64,000 nt of DNA from Streptacidiphilus sp. ASG 303 (GTDB lineage: Bacteria > Actinomycetota > Actinomycetes > Streptomycetales > Streptomycetaceae), in contig NZ_JAJLRA010000019.1 in the NCBI RefSeq assembly GCF_020991365.1, positions 55,413-119,412 of the forward strand. Reading direction: 5' to 3'. Made by a program: the position numbers and the translations under genes. A model generated the notes under the pieces. It saw only the letters and a list, made by a program, of their open reading frames with translations. It had not been told where the DNA came from and made no database searches. Shown one piece after another: positions 53,163 to 61,801 of the stretch. Numbering within the stretch: position 1 is the first letter of the stretch; each line of letters starts with the position of its first letter.

Positions 53163-53741
53163 TCAGACCTTGGCGAGCCGGTCCACCAGCAGTTCCACCC
53201 TCGACTCGGTGTCCTCCGGCGGCAGCCGCCCCGCCCGGGTCAGGGTGGCCAGTCCGTGCAGGGCCGCCCAGAACACCTCGGTGAACAGTCCCGGGTGGAC
53301 GCCGTCCCCGGCGACCTCGCCGAGGCTCTCCAGCAGGGCGGCGAAGGCGTCCTTGAGAGGTTGCGGGGTGTCCTCGTCCGCGAAGGCCAGGCCGCCGTCG
53401 AGCTGGAACATGGCGTCGTAGACCGCCGGGTTGCGTGCGGCGAAGCCGAGGTAGGCGTGGGCGAGGGCGGCGACCCGCTCGCGCGGGCCGTCCGCGGCGG
53501 AGGTCGCGGCACGCACCGCCGCGGCCATCTCCGCGGCGCCTTCGAGGGCGACGGCGCCGATGATCTCCCGCTTGCCGCGGAAATGGCTGTAGAGGACGGG
53601 CTGGCTGTATTCGATGCGCTCGGCGAGACGCCGGGTGGTGACCGCGTCCCAGCCCTGCTGCTCGGCGAGTTCGCGGGCCGTTGCCACGATGAGGCGTTCG
53701 CGTTCCGCCCGTTCGCGCCGCTTGCGCTCCTGTACCGACAT
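53163..53741 (-). CDS. TetR/AcrR family transcriptional regulator
   Basis: 192 aa from ATG 53741. The N-terminal HTH is canonical: RLIVATARELAEQQGWDAVT, TRRLAERIEYSQPVLYSHFR, then GKREIIGAVALEG. The C-terminal TetR-type domain (ARNPAVYDAMFQLDGG) matches the WHG/TetR_C group. It is divergent from the DUF1772 gene at 53830, with CTAG-containing repeats between them, so it probably represses that gene and itself. Confidence 0.92.
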   Translation of the reverse strand: MSVQERKRRERAERERLIVATARELAEQQGWDAVTTRRLAERIEYSQPVLYSHFRGKREIIGAVALEGAAEMAAAVRAATSAADGPRERVAALAHAYLGFAARNPAVYDAMFQLDGGLAFADEDTPQPLKDAFAALLESLGEVAGDGVHPGLFTEVFWAALHGLATLTRAGRLPPEDTESRVELLVDRLAKV

Positions 53742-53750
53742 GATTGGATC

Positions 53751-53814
53751 CTAGCACTGCTAGACAACCAAGCGGCGGCAGTACTAGCGTTGCCTCATCA
53801 CCTAGCGGCACTAG
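53751..53814. promoter_or_regulatory. CTAG repeats between tetR and the DUF1772 gene
   Basis: CTAGCACTGCTAG (53751-53763) is a perfect inverted repeat. CTAGCGGCACTAG (53802-53814) is a related element, and another ACTAGCG lies at 53783. The CTAG tetramer is rare in such genomes, so three copies in 64 bp between divergent genes are likely operators of the TetR protein. Confidence 0.7.
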
Positions 53815-53829
53815 ATGCCAGGGGGCATC

Positions 53830-54276
53830 ATGTTCGACGCACTCGAGGTCGTCACCACCGTGATCGTCGGCGTGATGGTGGGGGTGGAGTTCTCCGTCGC
53901 CTTCGTCATCAACCCGATCCTCAACGCACTCCCCGAGGACAGCGGCCAGCTCGGCCGCGCCCACGGGGGCCGGATGCTCGGCGCCGTGATGCCGGTCTGG
54001 TACATCGGCTCGCTCGCCCTCGTCGCGGTCTGGGCCTTCGCCGGGCGGCACCACCAGGGCACCGGCCTCGTCGTCACCGCCGGCGCGCTGCTGGTCCTCA
54101 GCGTGATCATGTCGATCCTGCTGCTCGTCCCGATCAACAACCGGGGCAAGACATGGACCCCCGAGAACCGGCCCGCCGACTGGAAGGAGCAGATGAACCG
54201 CTGGGACCGCTACCACTACGGCCGCGTCGCCGTCATCATCGCCGCCTTCGCCCTCCTCGCCGCCGCCCTCACCTGA
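53830..54276 (+). CDS. DUF1772 membrane protein
   Basis: 148 aa from ATG 53830 with GGGGG upstream. Four hydrophobic helices (VVTTVIVGVMVGVEFSVAFV; YIGSLALVAVWAF; GALLVLSVIMSILLLVPIN; VAVIIAAFALLAAAL) and the motif INNRGKTW before WDRYHYGR are characteristic of DUF1772 (anthrone oxygenase-like). It is likely controlled by the divergent TetR regulator. Its role is unknown; some relatives oxidise polyketides. Confidence 0.88.
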   Translation: MFDALEVVTTVIVGVMVGVEFSVAFVINPILNALPEDSGQLGRAHGGRMLGAVMPVWYIGSLALVAVWAFAGRHHQGTGLVVTAGALLVLSVIMSILLLVPINNRGKTWTPENRPADWKEQMNRWDRYHYGRVAVIIAAFALLAAALT

Positions 54277-54695
54277 GCCTGCGGGCGGACACCGCGCCGG
54301 TGGCGCACGACCCCCACTCCCCGGGCGGCAGCCGGCCACCGCAGTCTCGGCATCCGGGAATGCAGCTGCCGCTCAGAGCCCGCAACCGCGATCCCGACAG
54401 ACGACGCTCCTCGACGGCCTGCGCGGCTCCTGGCTCCTGGCTCGGTCCGCTGCGCACACGTCACGCAGGGCGATCCATCGGATCGACGACCGGCACGAGG
54501 GGAGGACCCGCTCATTGACCACGACCCGACACGCGCCCCGGCTCCAGTGCGGTCCCGTGATCACGTGCGGGTCGACTGCGCCCGGACCTGCCCGAAGGCC
54601 TTCCAGTCGATCCGCAGTCGCAGACGGGCCCTGTCGGCAGACGTATCCATGGTCGGCCCAGGAACCGAACCGGTGGGTCCTACGTCTCTCGCACC
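54277..54695. other. Gap with no supportable gene
   Basis: About 420 bp with no recognisable gene, repeat or RNA. Confidence 0.5.
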
Positions 54696-55469
54696 ATGAT
54701 TTCTGACGACCAGCACGGGCAGGCGGGCCGCACCGGGGGTGTCCCACCGGCTGCCGCGCCTGTGGATCCGCCGAGGGTCAACGACTACGACAGCATCGCC
54801 GAGGCGTACAGCAGGGAGAACGAAACCGGCCTCGTCAATGCCTACTACGAGCGTCCGGCGATGCTGGCCCTCGCCGGGGACGTGGCCGGTCGGCGGATCC
54901 TCGACGCCGGCTGCGGCTCCGGGCCCCTGTTCGCAGCGCTGCGCGACCGTGGCGCGGCCGTCAGCGGCTTCGACGCGAGCGCCGGGATGCTGGAGCTGGC
55001 CCGGCGTCGACTCGGCGAGGATGCCGACCTGCAGGTGGCCGCCCTGGGCGGTCCCCTTCCCTACGCCGACGACACGTTCGACGACGTTGTCGCATCCCTG
55101 GTGATGCACTACCTGGAGGACTGGGGGCCGGCGCTGACCGAGCTGCGACGCGTACTCAAGCCCGGCGGCCGGCTGATCATGTCCGTCGACCACCCCTTCG
55201 CCATCCACGGCCTGGAGTACCTGGCCGGGAACAAGACCGACTACTTCGCGACCTACGACCGGATCGAGGAGTGATCGATGGGTGGCCGGACCGCCCGGCT
55301 GCGCTTCTGGAACAGGCCGCTGCATGCGATGACCGACGCCTTCGCCGCAGCCGGCTTCCGGATCACGGTCATCAGCGAGCCGGAGTCCGACCCTGCCGCC
55401 CGTGACCTGTTCCCCGAGGTCACGTCACGCTTTCTGTCCTTCCTGTTCTTCGTCCTGCAAGCGGATTGA
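54696..55469 (+). pseudogene. SAM-dependent methyltransferase interrupted by an in-frame TGA
   Basis: From ATG 54696 the frame encodes a class I methyltransferase: ILDAGCGSGPLFAALRDRG (motif I, about 69-87), FDASAGMLELARRRL, DDTFDDVVASLVMHYLEDWG and LKPGGRLIMSVDHPF. It stops at a TGA (55272-55274) right after YDRIEE. The very same frame continues after one codon with MGGRTARLRFWNRPLHAMTD, AFAAAGFRITVISEPESDPA and ends at 55469 with FLFFVLQAD, the usual family C-terminus. The stop replaces what is normally a Trp codon (EEW). It is a nonsense-mutated gene or, less likely, a read-through case. Confidence 0.75.
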
Positions 55470-55580
55470 GCGCTGTCCCGCAATCATGAGGGCTGTCCGT
55501 CGCCCGGCCGGTCCGGACGACGACTCCACTGTTCGAGCGGTGATCAGTCGTGCCTCCTGCTCGGCCAGGACACAAGCCCT

Positions 55581-56024
55581 GTGGAGGTCGATCCAACCGT
55601 GTGGACCGAACTGGTCAGCTCCCTGCCTGGTCCGGTGGTCTTCCAACCTCCGGCCTCGGAGGCATCGCTGCTCGGATGCGCCACCGTCCTCGGGCATCCG
55701 CTGCCCGCAGACCTCATGGCCCTTCTTCGTGAGAGCGACGGCATCGAGGGCGAGTACGGCGCAGGGCTCATCTGGTCCACCGAACGCATCGCCTCCGAGA
55801 ACCACACCCTTCGCCGCGATGCAGAGCTCGCTGCGCTCTGCATGCCCTTCGATCCGCTGCTCTTCTTCGCGGATGCAGGCAATGGAGACCTCTTCGCGCT
55901 CCTCCCCGGACTGCGACGCCCCGATGTCTTCGCCTGGAACCACGAGGACGACAGCCGCACCTGGGTCGCTCCGAGCCTGGCCACGCACCTCGAGTGGTGG
56001 CTGACCGGACGGATCGCCCTGTAG
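55581..56024 (+). CDS. SMI1/KNR4 family (SUKH) protein
   Basis: 147 aa from GTG 55581. It shows the SUKH pattern: PASEASLLGCATVLGHPLPA, DLMALLRESDGIEGEYGAGL, IWSTERIASEN, then LLFFADAGNGDLFALLP and FAWNHEDDSRTWVAPSL. SUKH proteins often serve as immunity proteins for polymorphic toxins in actinomycetes. No toxin gene is adjacent here. It is followed by an IS element. Confidence 0.85.
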   Translation: MEVDPTVWTELVSSLPGPVVFQPPASEASLLGCATVLGHPLPADLMALLRESDGIEGEYGAGLIWSTERIASENHTLRRDAELAALCMPFDPLLFFADAGNGDLFALLPGLRRPDVFAWNHEDDSRTWVAPSLATHLEWWLTGRIAL

Positions 56025-56071
56025 TCCCACCTCTCCCAGGGCCTGCCGCGCCACGATGACACGATCCCGAC

Positions 56072-57004
56072 GTGGCTGGTGTGATCCGTGCGCCGGAGCC
56101 TTCCTGGACAGCCCCCCTCACCGGGCTGAGAGCGCGCGACTTGCGCGAGCTGATCACGATGCCGCGCCGAGAGGGGGCCGATGCTCCCCATGCGGGTCGC
56201 CCCTGGTCGTTGCCCTGGAAGACCGGGGTGCTGCTGGTCACCGCGTACGGGCGGACCCACATCCCCCCGGGCCGACTCGCCGCTCTCCTCCGCGTCTCCA
56301 AGTCCGCCGCCGGCCGGATCATCGACCACATCGCCCCGCTGCTCGCCCTCAAGCAGCGCCGGCGGTTCCGCAAGGACACGGTGCTCATCGTGGACGGCAC
56401 GCCGGTGCCCACCCGCGACCACGGCATCGCCGAGCAGTCGAAGAACTGCAGGTACTTCACCACCCACCAGGTCGTCATCGACGCCGAGGCCCGACTGATC
56501 GTGGCCATCGGACGTCCAGTGCCCTGGAACCGCCACGACAGCAAGGCGTGGGAGGAGTCCGGGGCGAAAGCCGCCGTCGGCACGACCACCACGATCGCCG
56601 ACGCCGGCTGCCTGGGCACCGGCCTGGTCATCCCGCACCGTCACCCGCCCGGTGGCGAACTCCCCGAGGGGAAACGTGAGCACAACCGCTCACACAAGCA
56701 GATCCGCGCCCGCGTCAAGCACGCCTTCGCCCGCATGAAGACCTGGAAGATCCTCCGCGACTGCCCGCTCAAGGGCGACAGCGTCGACCACGCCGTGTTC
56801 GGCATCGCTCGGCTGCACCATCTCCTGCAGGCCGGGCAGCCGAGCGAACAGCACCGGGATGCCCCACATCCACAGCTGGACGTTCACTTACGGACGACCC
56901 TTAGCGTGGAATCCACCATTGCACGCGCGCACCAGCACGCCGCCGAGGCGCGTATAGGGCGTCTCCCCGACATCCGAGGGCTGCAGGCCACGGCCAGGAC
57001 ATAA
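56072..57004 (+). CDS. IS5-like transposase (DDE_Tnp_4 type)
   Basis: 310 codons from a GTG at 56072. The helix-turn-helix half has LAALLRVSKSAAGRIIDHIA. The DDE triad candidates are IVDGTPVPTRDH (Asp), IADAGCLGTGLVIPHR (Asp) and HKQIRARVKHAFARMKTWKI (the Glu lies just before, in KREHNRSH). The family end GIARLHHLLQAG is followed by about 55 extra codons running into other sequence, so the natural stop is lost or the element is 3'-altered. I see no clear inverted repeats. A second decayed copy lies at 59.2 kb. Confidence 0.78.
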   Translation: MAGVIRAPEPSWTAPLTGLRARDLRELITMPRREGADAPHAGRPWSLPWKTGVLLVTAYGRTHIPPGRLAALLRVSKSAAGRIIDHIAPLLALKQRRRFRKDTVLIVDGTPVPTRDHGIAEQSKNCRYFTTHQVVIDAEARLIVAIGRPVPWNRHDSKAWEESGAKAAVGTTTTIADAGCLGTGLVIPHRHPPGGELPEGKREHNRSHKQIRARVKHAFARMKTWKILRDCPLKGDSVDHAVFGIARLHHLLQAGQPSEQHRDAPHPQLDVHLRTTLSVESTIARAHQHAAEARIGRLPDIRGLQATART

Positions 57005-57696
57005 CCGGTCCGACGGGGCTCCAGCAAGGGACGCAACCCAGGGACTTGGCCGTATGTCTCATCGCCGGTCACCCGGAATGTGGCGATGCCGGCATCCAGT
57101 GCCGCCGCGATCATCTGCCCGGCCAGCATGGGCTTGGTCGCGTACCCCACCTGGTCGGACACCTCGGCACGGGTGCGGCGCTCGGTGTCCCGTCACCAGG
57201 ACGCATGGGGCAGGCAGAGCCGGCGGTCGATCAACGCCCTTCCTCCACTTGAGGCGTGGGCAAGGACGACACCGACCTGGCTGTTCTCGATGCGCCCCGC
57301 AGTGACGGTGTACTGCCACTGCACGTCCGCCGAGGCGGCACCCTTCTCAAGAAAGCCTGTCCCGTCGACGATCAGCATGCCGTTGTCGGCGCCGAGGTGC
57401 TCGAGGACGTAGGCACGTATGTCATCACGGAGTGCACCGGCGTCCCGGCGGGCGGTTCGCAGCAGCCGCTGCATCGGCCCGGTGCGGGCACGGCCGGCCT
57501 GCTCGGCCAGCCGCCAGCGGTTCTTCCGCTCGACGCCCGACAGCAACCCGAACACCAAGGCGCGGGCCGTGGCGCGCGGCTCACCCCGCCTGAACCGGCC
57601 CGCGATCCGGGCCATGGCCTGGTCGAACCTCGCCCGACAACGGGCGGCGTCCCTGCTGTGGCCCGCGGTCACCGCACGATCTTCAGGAGTTCGCAC
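57003..57696 (-). pseudogene. Truncated IS701-like transposase
   Basis: On the minus strand the frame begins near 57669 (GHSRDAARCRARFDQAMARI), has GLLSGVERKNRWRLAEQAG, LIVDGTGFLEKGAASADVQ, YTVTAGRIENSQVGVVLAHA and ends at an in-frame TGA after LPHASW (57193). The same frame then continues (YATKPMLAGQMIAAALDAGI, VTGDETYGQVPGLRP) and is lost after YVLAVAC near 57000. The first catalytic Asp (DGTG) and second (GDE) remain. A nonsense codon plus 3' truncation next to the IS5-like element make it inactive. Confidence 0.82.
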
Positions 57697-57708
57697 AACC
57701 CCCGACGA

Positions 57709-58125
57709 TCACGGGGTGGCCGTTTCGGTGCGCACTCCGGTCCTCAGGTGGTGCCAGGCATGCCCGCACCCGCCAGCACAGAAGCGGAGCCGCCGCCGAT
57801 CATCAGCGACACCAAGAAGTGCGACCAACAGCCGGAATGCCTTGACCTGCTCGTCCTGCGGAAGATTGATGATCTTCGCCAGCTGCTCGGCGAGGCGTCC
57901 GCGCGTGACCAGCACGGCCGGGGTGTGGGTCGGCCGGATGCCAGCCCTGCGGATGCTCTCCGGCCCGTCATCGCTGGTTGCGCGGGCCTGGATGCAGAAC
58001 GCTGCCAGATCGCGCAGGACTTCGAACCGCTCGGCGTCGGCAAGGTCCTCGAACCAGCCGAGACCCTGGGCGAGCGGACGGATGCCTTGCGCCAACTCGT
58101 TGAGGACGACCGCGCGTCCGTCCAT
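57709..58125 (-). CDS. DUF5958 family protein
   Basis: 138 aa from ATG 58125. It reads VLNELAQGIRPLAQGLGWFE, LADAERFEVLRDLAAFCIQA, GPESIRRAGIRPTHTPAVLV and CAGGCGHAWHHL, the DUF5958 pattern. A C-x3-C plus H motif at the end may bind metal. It is small, cytosolic and of unknown function, found mainly in streptomycetes and often near mobile elements, as here (12 bp from the IS701 remnant). Confidence 0.8.
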   Translation of the reverse strand: MDGRAVVLNELAQGIRPLAQGLGWFEDLADAERFEVLRDLAAFCIQARATSDDGPESIRRAGIRPTHTPAVLVTRGRLAEQLAKIINLPQDEQVKAFRLLVALLGVADDRRRLRFCAGGCGHAWHHLRTGVRTETATP

Positions 58126-58203
58126 CCCGCCCCACCTTCACCACGCGCCTGGCTGCCTACCCAGCAGGGCCATCGAACCAGATCACGATGTCGCACGGGA
58201 GTA

Positions 58204-58767
58204 CTAACGGTGCCGGCGGTACTGCAGATAGACGATCCCGTTGGCGGAGGCGGTGCTGGAGACCAGGTCGAGCCGGTAGGACGCGGGCACGCCGTCGAAC
58301 AGCCGGGTGCCCTCGCCTGCGACATAGGGGAACAGGCTCAGCCGGAGTTCGTCGACCAGGTCGAGCCGCATGAGCGACCGCCAGAGGCTGACGCCGCCCC
58401 AGACCACCATGTAGCCGTCGCCGCCCAGCCTGAGCTTGTCGACCTCCTCTGCAGTGTCACCGGCGGCGATGGTGGTGTTGGCCCAGTCGGCCGTCTTCAG
58501 GGTCCGGGAGAAGACGACCTTGCGTCCGGCGTTCAGGATGTCGGCGAAGGGATGGTCGGTGGCCGTTGCCATGGACGCAGAAATGCCTTCGTAGGCGGTG
58601 CGGCCCATGATGTGCGCGTACGCACCCCGGAGGAAGTCGAGGTGCTCCGAGTCGTCGGGGTCACTGTTTTCGGGCAGGCCGAAGCAGAACTTCCAAAAGT
58701 CGGTGCCCTCGTCGGCGAGAAGGCCGTCGAGCGAGTAGTTGAACACTGTCGCAATCAGCTTCCGCAT
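58204..58767 (-). CDS. Dihydrofolate reductase family protein (RibD C-terminal type)
   Basis: 187 aa from ATG 58767. The DHFR/RibD-C fold is seen in MRKLIATVFNYSLDGLLADE, AHIMGRTAYEGISASMATAT, KVVFSRTLKTADWANTTIAA and GYMVVWGGVSLWRSLMRLDL, DELRLSLFPYVAGEGTRLFD. It probably reduces a pteridine- or flavin-precursor-like carbonyl using NADPH. It is not the essential folate DHFR, whose substrate residues differ. It is a single gene. Confidence 0.88.
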   Translation of the reverse strand: MRKLIATVFNYSLDGLLADEGTDFWKFCFGLPENSDPDDSEHLDFLRGAYAHIMGRTAYEGISASMATATDHPFADILNAGRKVVFSRTLKTADWANTTIAAGDTAEEVDKLRLGGDGYMVVWGGVSLWRSLMRLDLVDELRLSLFPYVAGEGTRLFDGVPASYRLDLVSSTASANGIVYLQYRRHR

Positions 58768-59204
58768 GATCAGGACTCCTTGGTCTCAGGTCGAGCGGGT
58801 CCTTCCACCGGCCGAACGTGGCCGTGCCGGGTCGCGGCCGCTGCCGTGGCGCCGGAGGCCCCGGTGTGGTGCAGGCGCTTCACGCGCCCGCAGTGAGCAG
58901 TGTCCAACTTGGCCGCCCGGATGGCCAGTTGGCGCGGAGTGGTGTCCCGGACGAGGTGAAGCTCCTGGTCGACCGGGCGCCGACCAGGAGCTCCCTGTCC
59001 GCCCGGAGCCTCACCCGCTTGTCCACCCATCGGGCGTCGATCCGTCCAGCGCGCCGCTGCGCCGCCCCTCCCGTCCGCCGGGCGCCGGGCGCCGGGAGCG
59101 GGGAGCGGGGAGCGCGGCGGCTCACGCCTCGACCGGCAGGCCCTTTTCCGAGGCGGTGGCGATGGCGTCGGCCGAGCGGAGCGGTCGCCCGGGCTCTCCC
59201 GCGA
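58768..59204. other. Gap with no supportable gene
   Basis: About 440 bp upstream of the DHFR-like gene, between it and a decayed IS element. Several imperfect direct repeats of GGGCGCCGGG and GGAGCGGGG type occur near 59080-59115. No gene is recognised. Confidence 0.5.
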
Positions 59205-59860
59205 GGATGCCGTGATGCGCACCGGGGAGGTGCGGTCCGGTCTGGGCCGGGACGTCCGTGGTCGCTGCCGCGGGAGGACCGGGTCCTGCCGGTGGCCGCC
59301 CGCCGGCGCGCCGACCTGACGCTGCGACGGCTTGCCCCGTTGTCCGGCGTCTCGAGGGGCGCGGCCGGTCGGATCGTCTGATCGCACGGGACCGCCGTCG
59401 GCGCTCGAGCCGCGGCAGCGGTTCCGCGAGGACACCGCACGCGTCGTGGACGGCACGCTCGCGCCCACCCGTGACCACGCCGTCGCGGCGGAGTCGGAGA
59501 ACGATCGGCGCTCCACCCGCCGTCAGGCCGCCGTCGGCGCCGGCAGTCGGCCGGTCGTTGTTGTCGGCTGCCCGTTGCCCGGCGACCGCAACGGATGCAG
59601 GGCCCGGGCGCAGGTGGTCGAGTCGGCCGCCCGTCCGGCGATCCGCGAGGTACGGGCCGAGTGCCTCACGGCGCGGGCCCGGCCGGTGGCAGCGCCGGCG
59701 GCCGAGCGCCGCCCCGACCGGCCGGTGCCGCCGACGGCCGGTACCGCCCCGATCGGGGCGGTCGGGCGTCTGCGGGCCACCGCCATCGAGGACGGGCGGG
59801 CCCCGTCCTCGATGAGCGGCGTCCTGGCCGGGACCGCCTACCGGTTGCAGCCGGCCCGGC
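59205..59860 (+). mobile_element. Decayed IS5-like transposase copy
   Basis: Fragments in shifted frames resemble the transposase at 56072: GRPWSLPREDRVLPV, LSGVSRGAAGRIV, then LEPRQRFREDTARVVDGTLA and PTRDHAVAAESEN, followed by weak resemblance near 59780-59860. A stop follows AGRIV, and many codons differ. It is an ancient, frame-broken relative rather than a recent copy. Its C-terminal limit is uncertain. Confidence 0.65.
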
Positions 59861-59869
59861 GGTCCGGCC

Positions 59870-60589
59870 TCACTTCAGGTGCCGGCCGAAGAACCGGCCC
59901 CCGTCCTCCACCTCGAACCACGGGGTGCCGGTGTGCCCGCCCAGGTTGGCGTGCAGCGTCTTCTCCCTGGTGCCGAAGGCGTCGAACAGGTCCAGGGCCC
60001 GCTGCCGCGGGTTCCCTTCGTCGTCCCACTGCAGCAGGAACAGCAGCGGAACGGTGACCTGCCGGGCCTCCTCGCGCTGGGCGCGGGGCACGTAACCCCC
60101 GGCGAAGAGGCCGACGGCCGCGATGCGCGGCTCGGCCACCGCCAGCCGGATGCCGAGGGCGGTCCACCCCGAGTACCCGACCGGGCCGCCGATCCCGGGC
60201 AGCGCGAGGAGGGCGTCCAGGGTGGTCCGCCATTCCGGAACCGCCTGTTCGACCAGCGGGCCGATGAAGGACTCGAAGATCTCGTCGACCGGCTCGCCGG
60301 CCTGCATCGCCCGGCGGAGGTCGGCGCGGGCCTGCTCGTCGGCGGCGGAACGGGGCCGGTCACCGCACCCGGGGGCGTCGATCCCGGCCACCGCGTAGCC
60401 GTACGCCGCGGTCTGCCGGGCCCGGGCCACCAGCCGGGGCTCCCTCCTGGGCAGGCCGTTGTTGTGGGCCATCAGGATGAGCGGGGCGGGTGCGGATCCA
60501 GGCGTCCACAGGGTGCCGGGGATCTCGCCGAGGGTGAATGCGCGCTCCAGGACGCCGTCGTCGAGGCGCTGCTCGGAGGTGAATCGCAT
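59870..60589 (-). CDS. Alpha/beta-hydrolase (dienelactone hydrolase-like)
   Basis: 239 aa from ATG 60589. It begins with a beta-hairpin (GTLWTPGSAPAPLILMAHNN, with H-N-N at the oxyanion site), has the nucleophile elbow VGYSGWTALGIRLA (G-Y-S-G-W) and LFAGGYVP, then LLFLLQWDDEGNPRQRALDL with the acid and a final HANLGGHTGTPWFE with the catalytic His. The triad is complete. It hydrolyses an ester or lactone; the substrate is unknown. Confidence 0.87.
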   Translation of the reverse strand: MRFTSEQRLDDGVLERAFTLGEIPGTLWTPGSAPAPLILMAHNNGLPRREPRLVARARQTAAYGYAVAGIDAPGCGDRPRSAADEQARADLRRAMQAGEPVDEIFESFIGPLVEQAVPEWRTTLDALLALPGIGGPVGYSGWTALGIRLAVAEPRIAAVGLFAGGYVPRAQREEARQVTVPLLFLLQWDDEGNPRQRALDLFDAFGTREKTLHANLGGHTGTPWFEVEDGGRFFGRHLK

Positions 60590-60883
60590 GGTCGTGCCTT
60601 TCGGGAGTGCTCGTGAACGGCGCTCCCGGACGACCTACCGCCCGACCGTGACCCCGGAGGGGAGCACCCATGTCGTTCCTGCGTTCACGGGTACCACCTC
60701 CTCGTTCTCTCGCACGGCCTCCGGAAGGTTAGCAGTGGTCGCCGTGGGGGGCCCAACGGATTCCTGCGGCGCCTCCGCGGCCGGATGCCACGACGTCGGA
60801 CCGCCAGCCGGGGCCCCTCGGGGTGCCCTCGCGACCTCCCCGGTGGAGGGCCAATGCCAGGGACGGCTGGGACTCTCTCCCCC

Positions 60884-61390
60884 ATGGAGACCCGTGCGGG
60901 CCGGACACTGCGCCGGAACCTCCACCCCGGCGGTCGGCTGAGCACCGTCGTGCCCGTCCGCGTCGTCGGGCACGCCCGGAACGGCCTGCTGCTCCGGATG
61001 AGCGCCGGCTCACCGGCCTGGTGCGTGGACCTGCCCGACGGGGTGCACCTGCGGGACATCCCGCCGGAGGGGCGGCCGGAGGGCGGGTACCCGCTCCGCG
61101 CGGTCCGGTGGTACCGCGACAACGCCCTGATCCACCAGCCCCGGGACGGCCTCCACGCGGTGGGGTGGCTCTTCACGCAGGACCTGCGGTTCGACGGCTG
61201 GTACGTCGACCTCGAACGCCGCATCCGCCGAGGCGACCACATCGACGTGATCGACCTCGAACCGGACCTCGTCGTGGCACCCGACCGGACCTGGCGGTGG
61301 AAGGACGAGGAGTCGTCCGCAGCCAGGACCGGACACCCCGCCTACTGGAGCGAGGAGGCGGAGGCGATCCGCCCGAGGACGAGAGCCTGA
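60884..61390 (+). CDS. DUF402 domain protein
   Basis: 168 aa from ATG 60884; an in-frame ATG at 60854 is possible. Residues about 50-160 show WCVDLPDGVHLRDIPPEGRP, HQPRDGLHAVGWLFTQDLRF, DGWYVDLERRIRRGDHIDVI and DLEPDLVVAPDRTWRWKDEE. The acidic run near the end and the W-Y-x-D/N motif fit the DUF402 fold (FomD-like nucleotide-handling proteins). It may act on nucleotides or tRNA-related substrates; unproven. Confidence 0.82.
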   Translation: METRAGRTLRRNLHPGGRLSTVVPVRVVGHARNGLLLRMSAGSPAWCVDLPDGVHLRDIPPEGRPEGGYPLRAVRWYRDNALIHQPRDGLHAVGWLFTQDLRFDGWYVDLERRIRRGDHIDVIDLEPDLVVAPDRTWRWKDEESSAARTGHPAYWSEEAEAIRPRTRA

Positions 61391-61649
61391 CGCGCGCCGC
61401 GGAGGCCGGCCGCTTCCCGTTCGACGGCATTTGGTGCGGGTTCACCCCGCCGATGGCCTGGACGACACCGCAGCGACCCCCGAGGCCCGGCAGGACCGTG
61501 CTCTGACCGTCACCGGCCGGGACCCGCCGACAGCCCGCCGACCAGGATCGCCTGCTGCGGGACCCCCGCAGCCCGACCCCTTCCGGGACGATCAGCCGGT
61601 GACGGCCGGCGGCATCACCGGCCGCGGTGCCCGCTTGCCCCTACCCGAA

Positions 61650-61667
61650 TAGGAGCATATGCTCCTA
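61650..61667. promoter_or_regulatory. Perfect 18-bp palindrome upstream of the nitrilase gene
   Basis: TAGGAGCATATGCTCCTA reads identically on both strands. It lies 134 bp before the nitrilase ATG in a stretch with local AT content higher than its surroundings. An uninterrupted palindrome of this length is a strong candidate operator for a dimeric repressor, none of which is encoded beside it. Confidence 0.7.
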
Positions 61668-61801
61668 AGTGTCGCCGTGGCCCCGCCGGCAGATGCAGCG
61701 GGGAGCGGCACGCCCGCGGCGCGATCGGCAGTGCGCCGCCCGGCCGACGGCGAGACCACCTCGCCCCACGTCGACCACGAACCACGCAGAGGAGTCACAC
61801 C

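Noticed and set aside
55471..55500. GCTGTCCCGCAAT sequence like the end of a streptomycete IS
   Set aside because: No matching inverted repeat or duplicated target site could be found around the nearby transposase.
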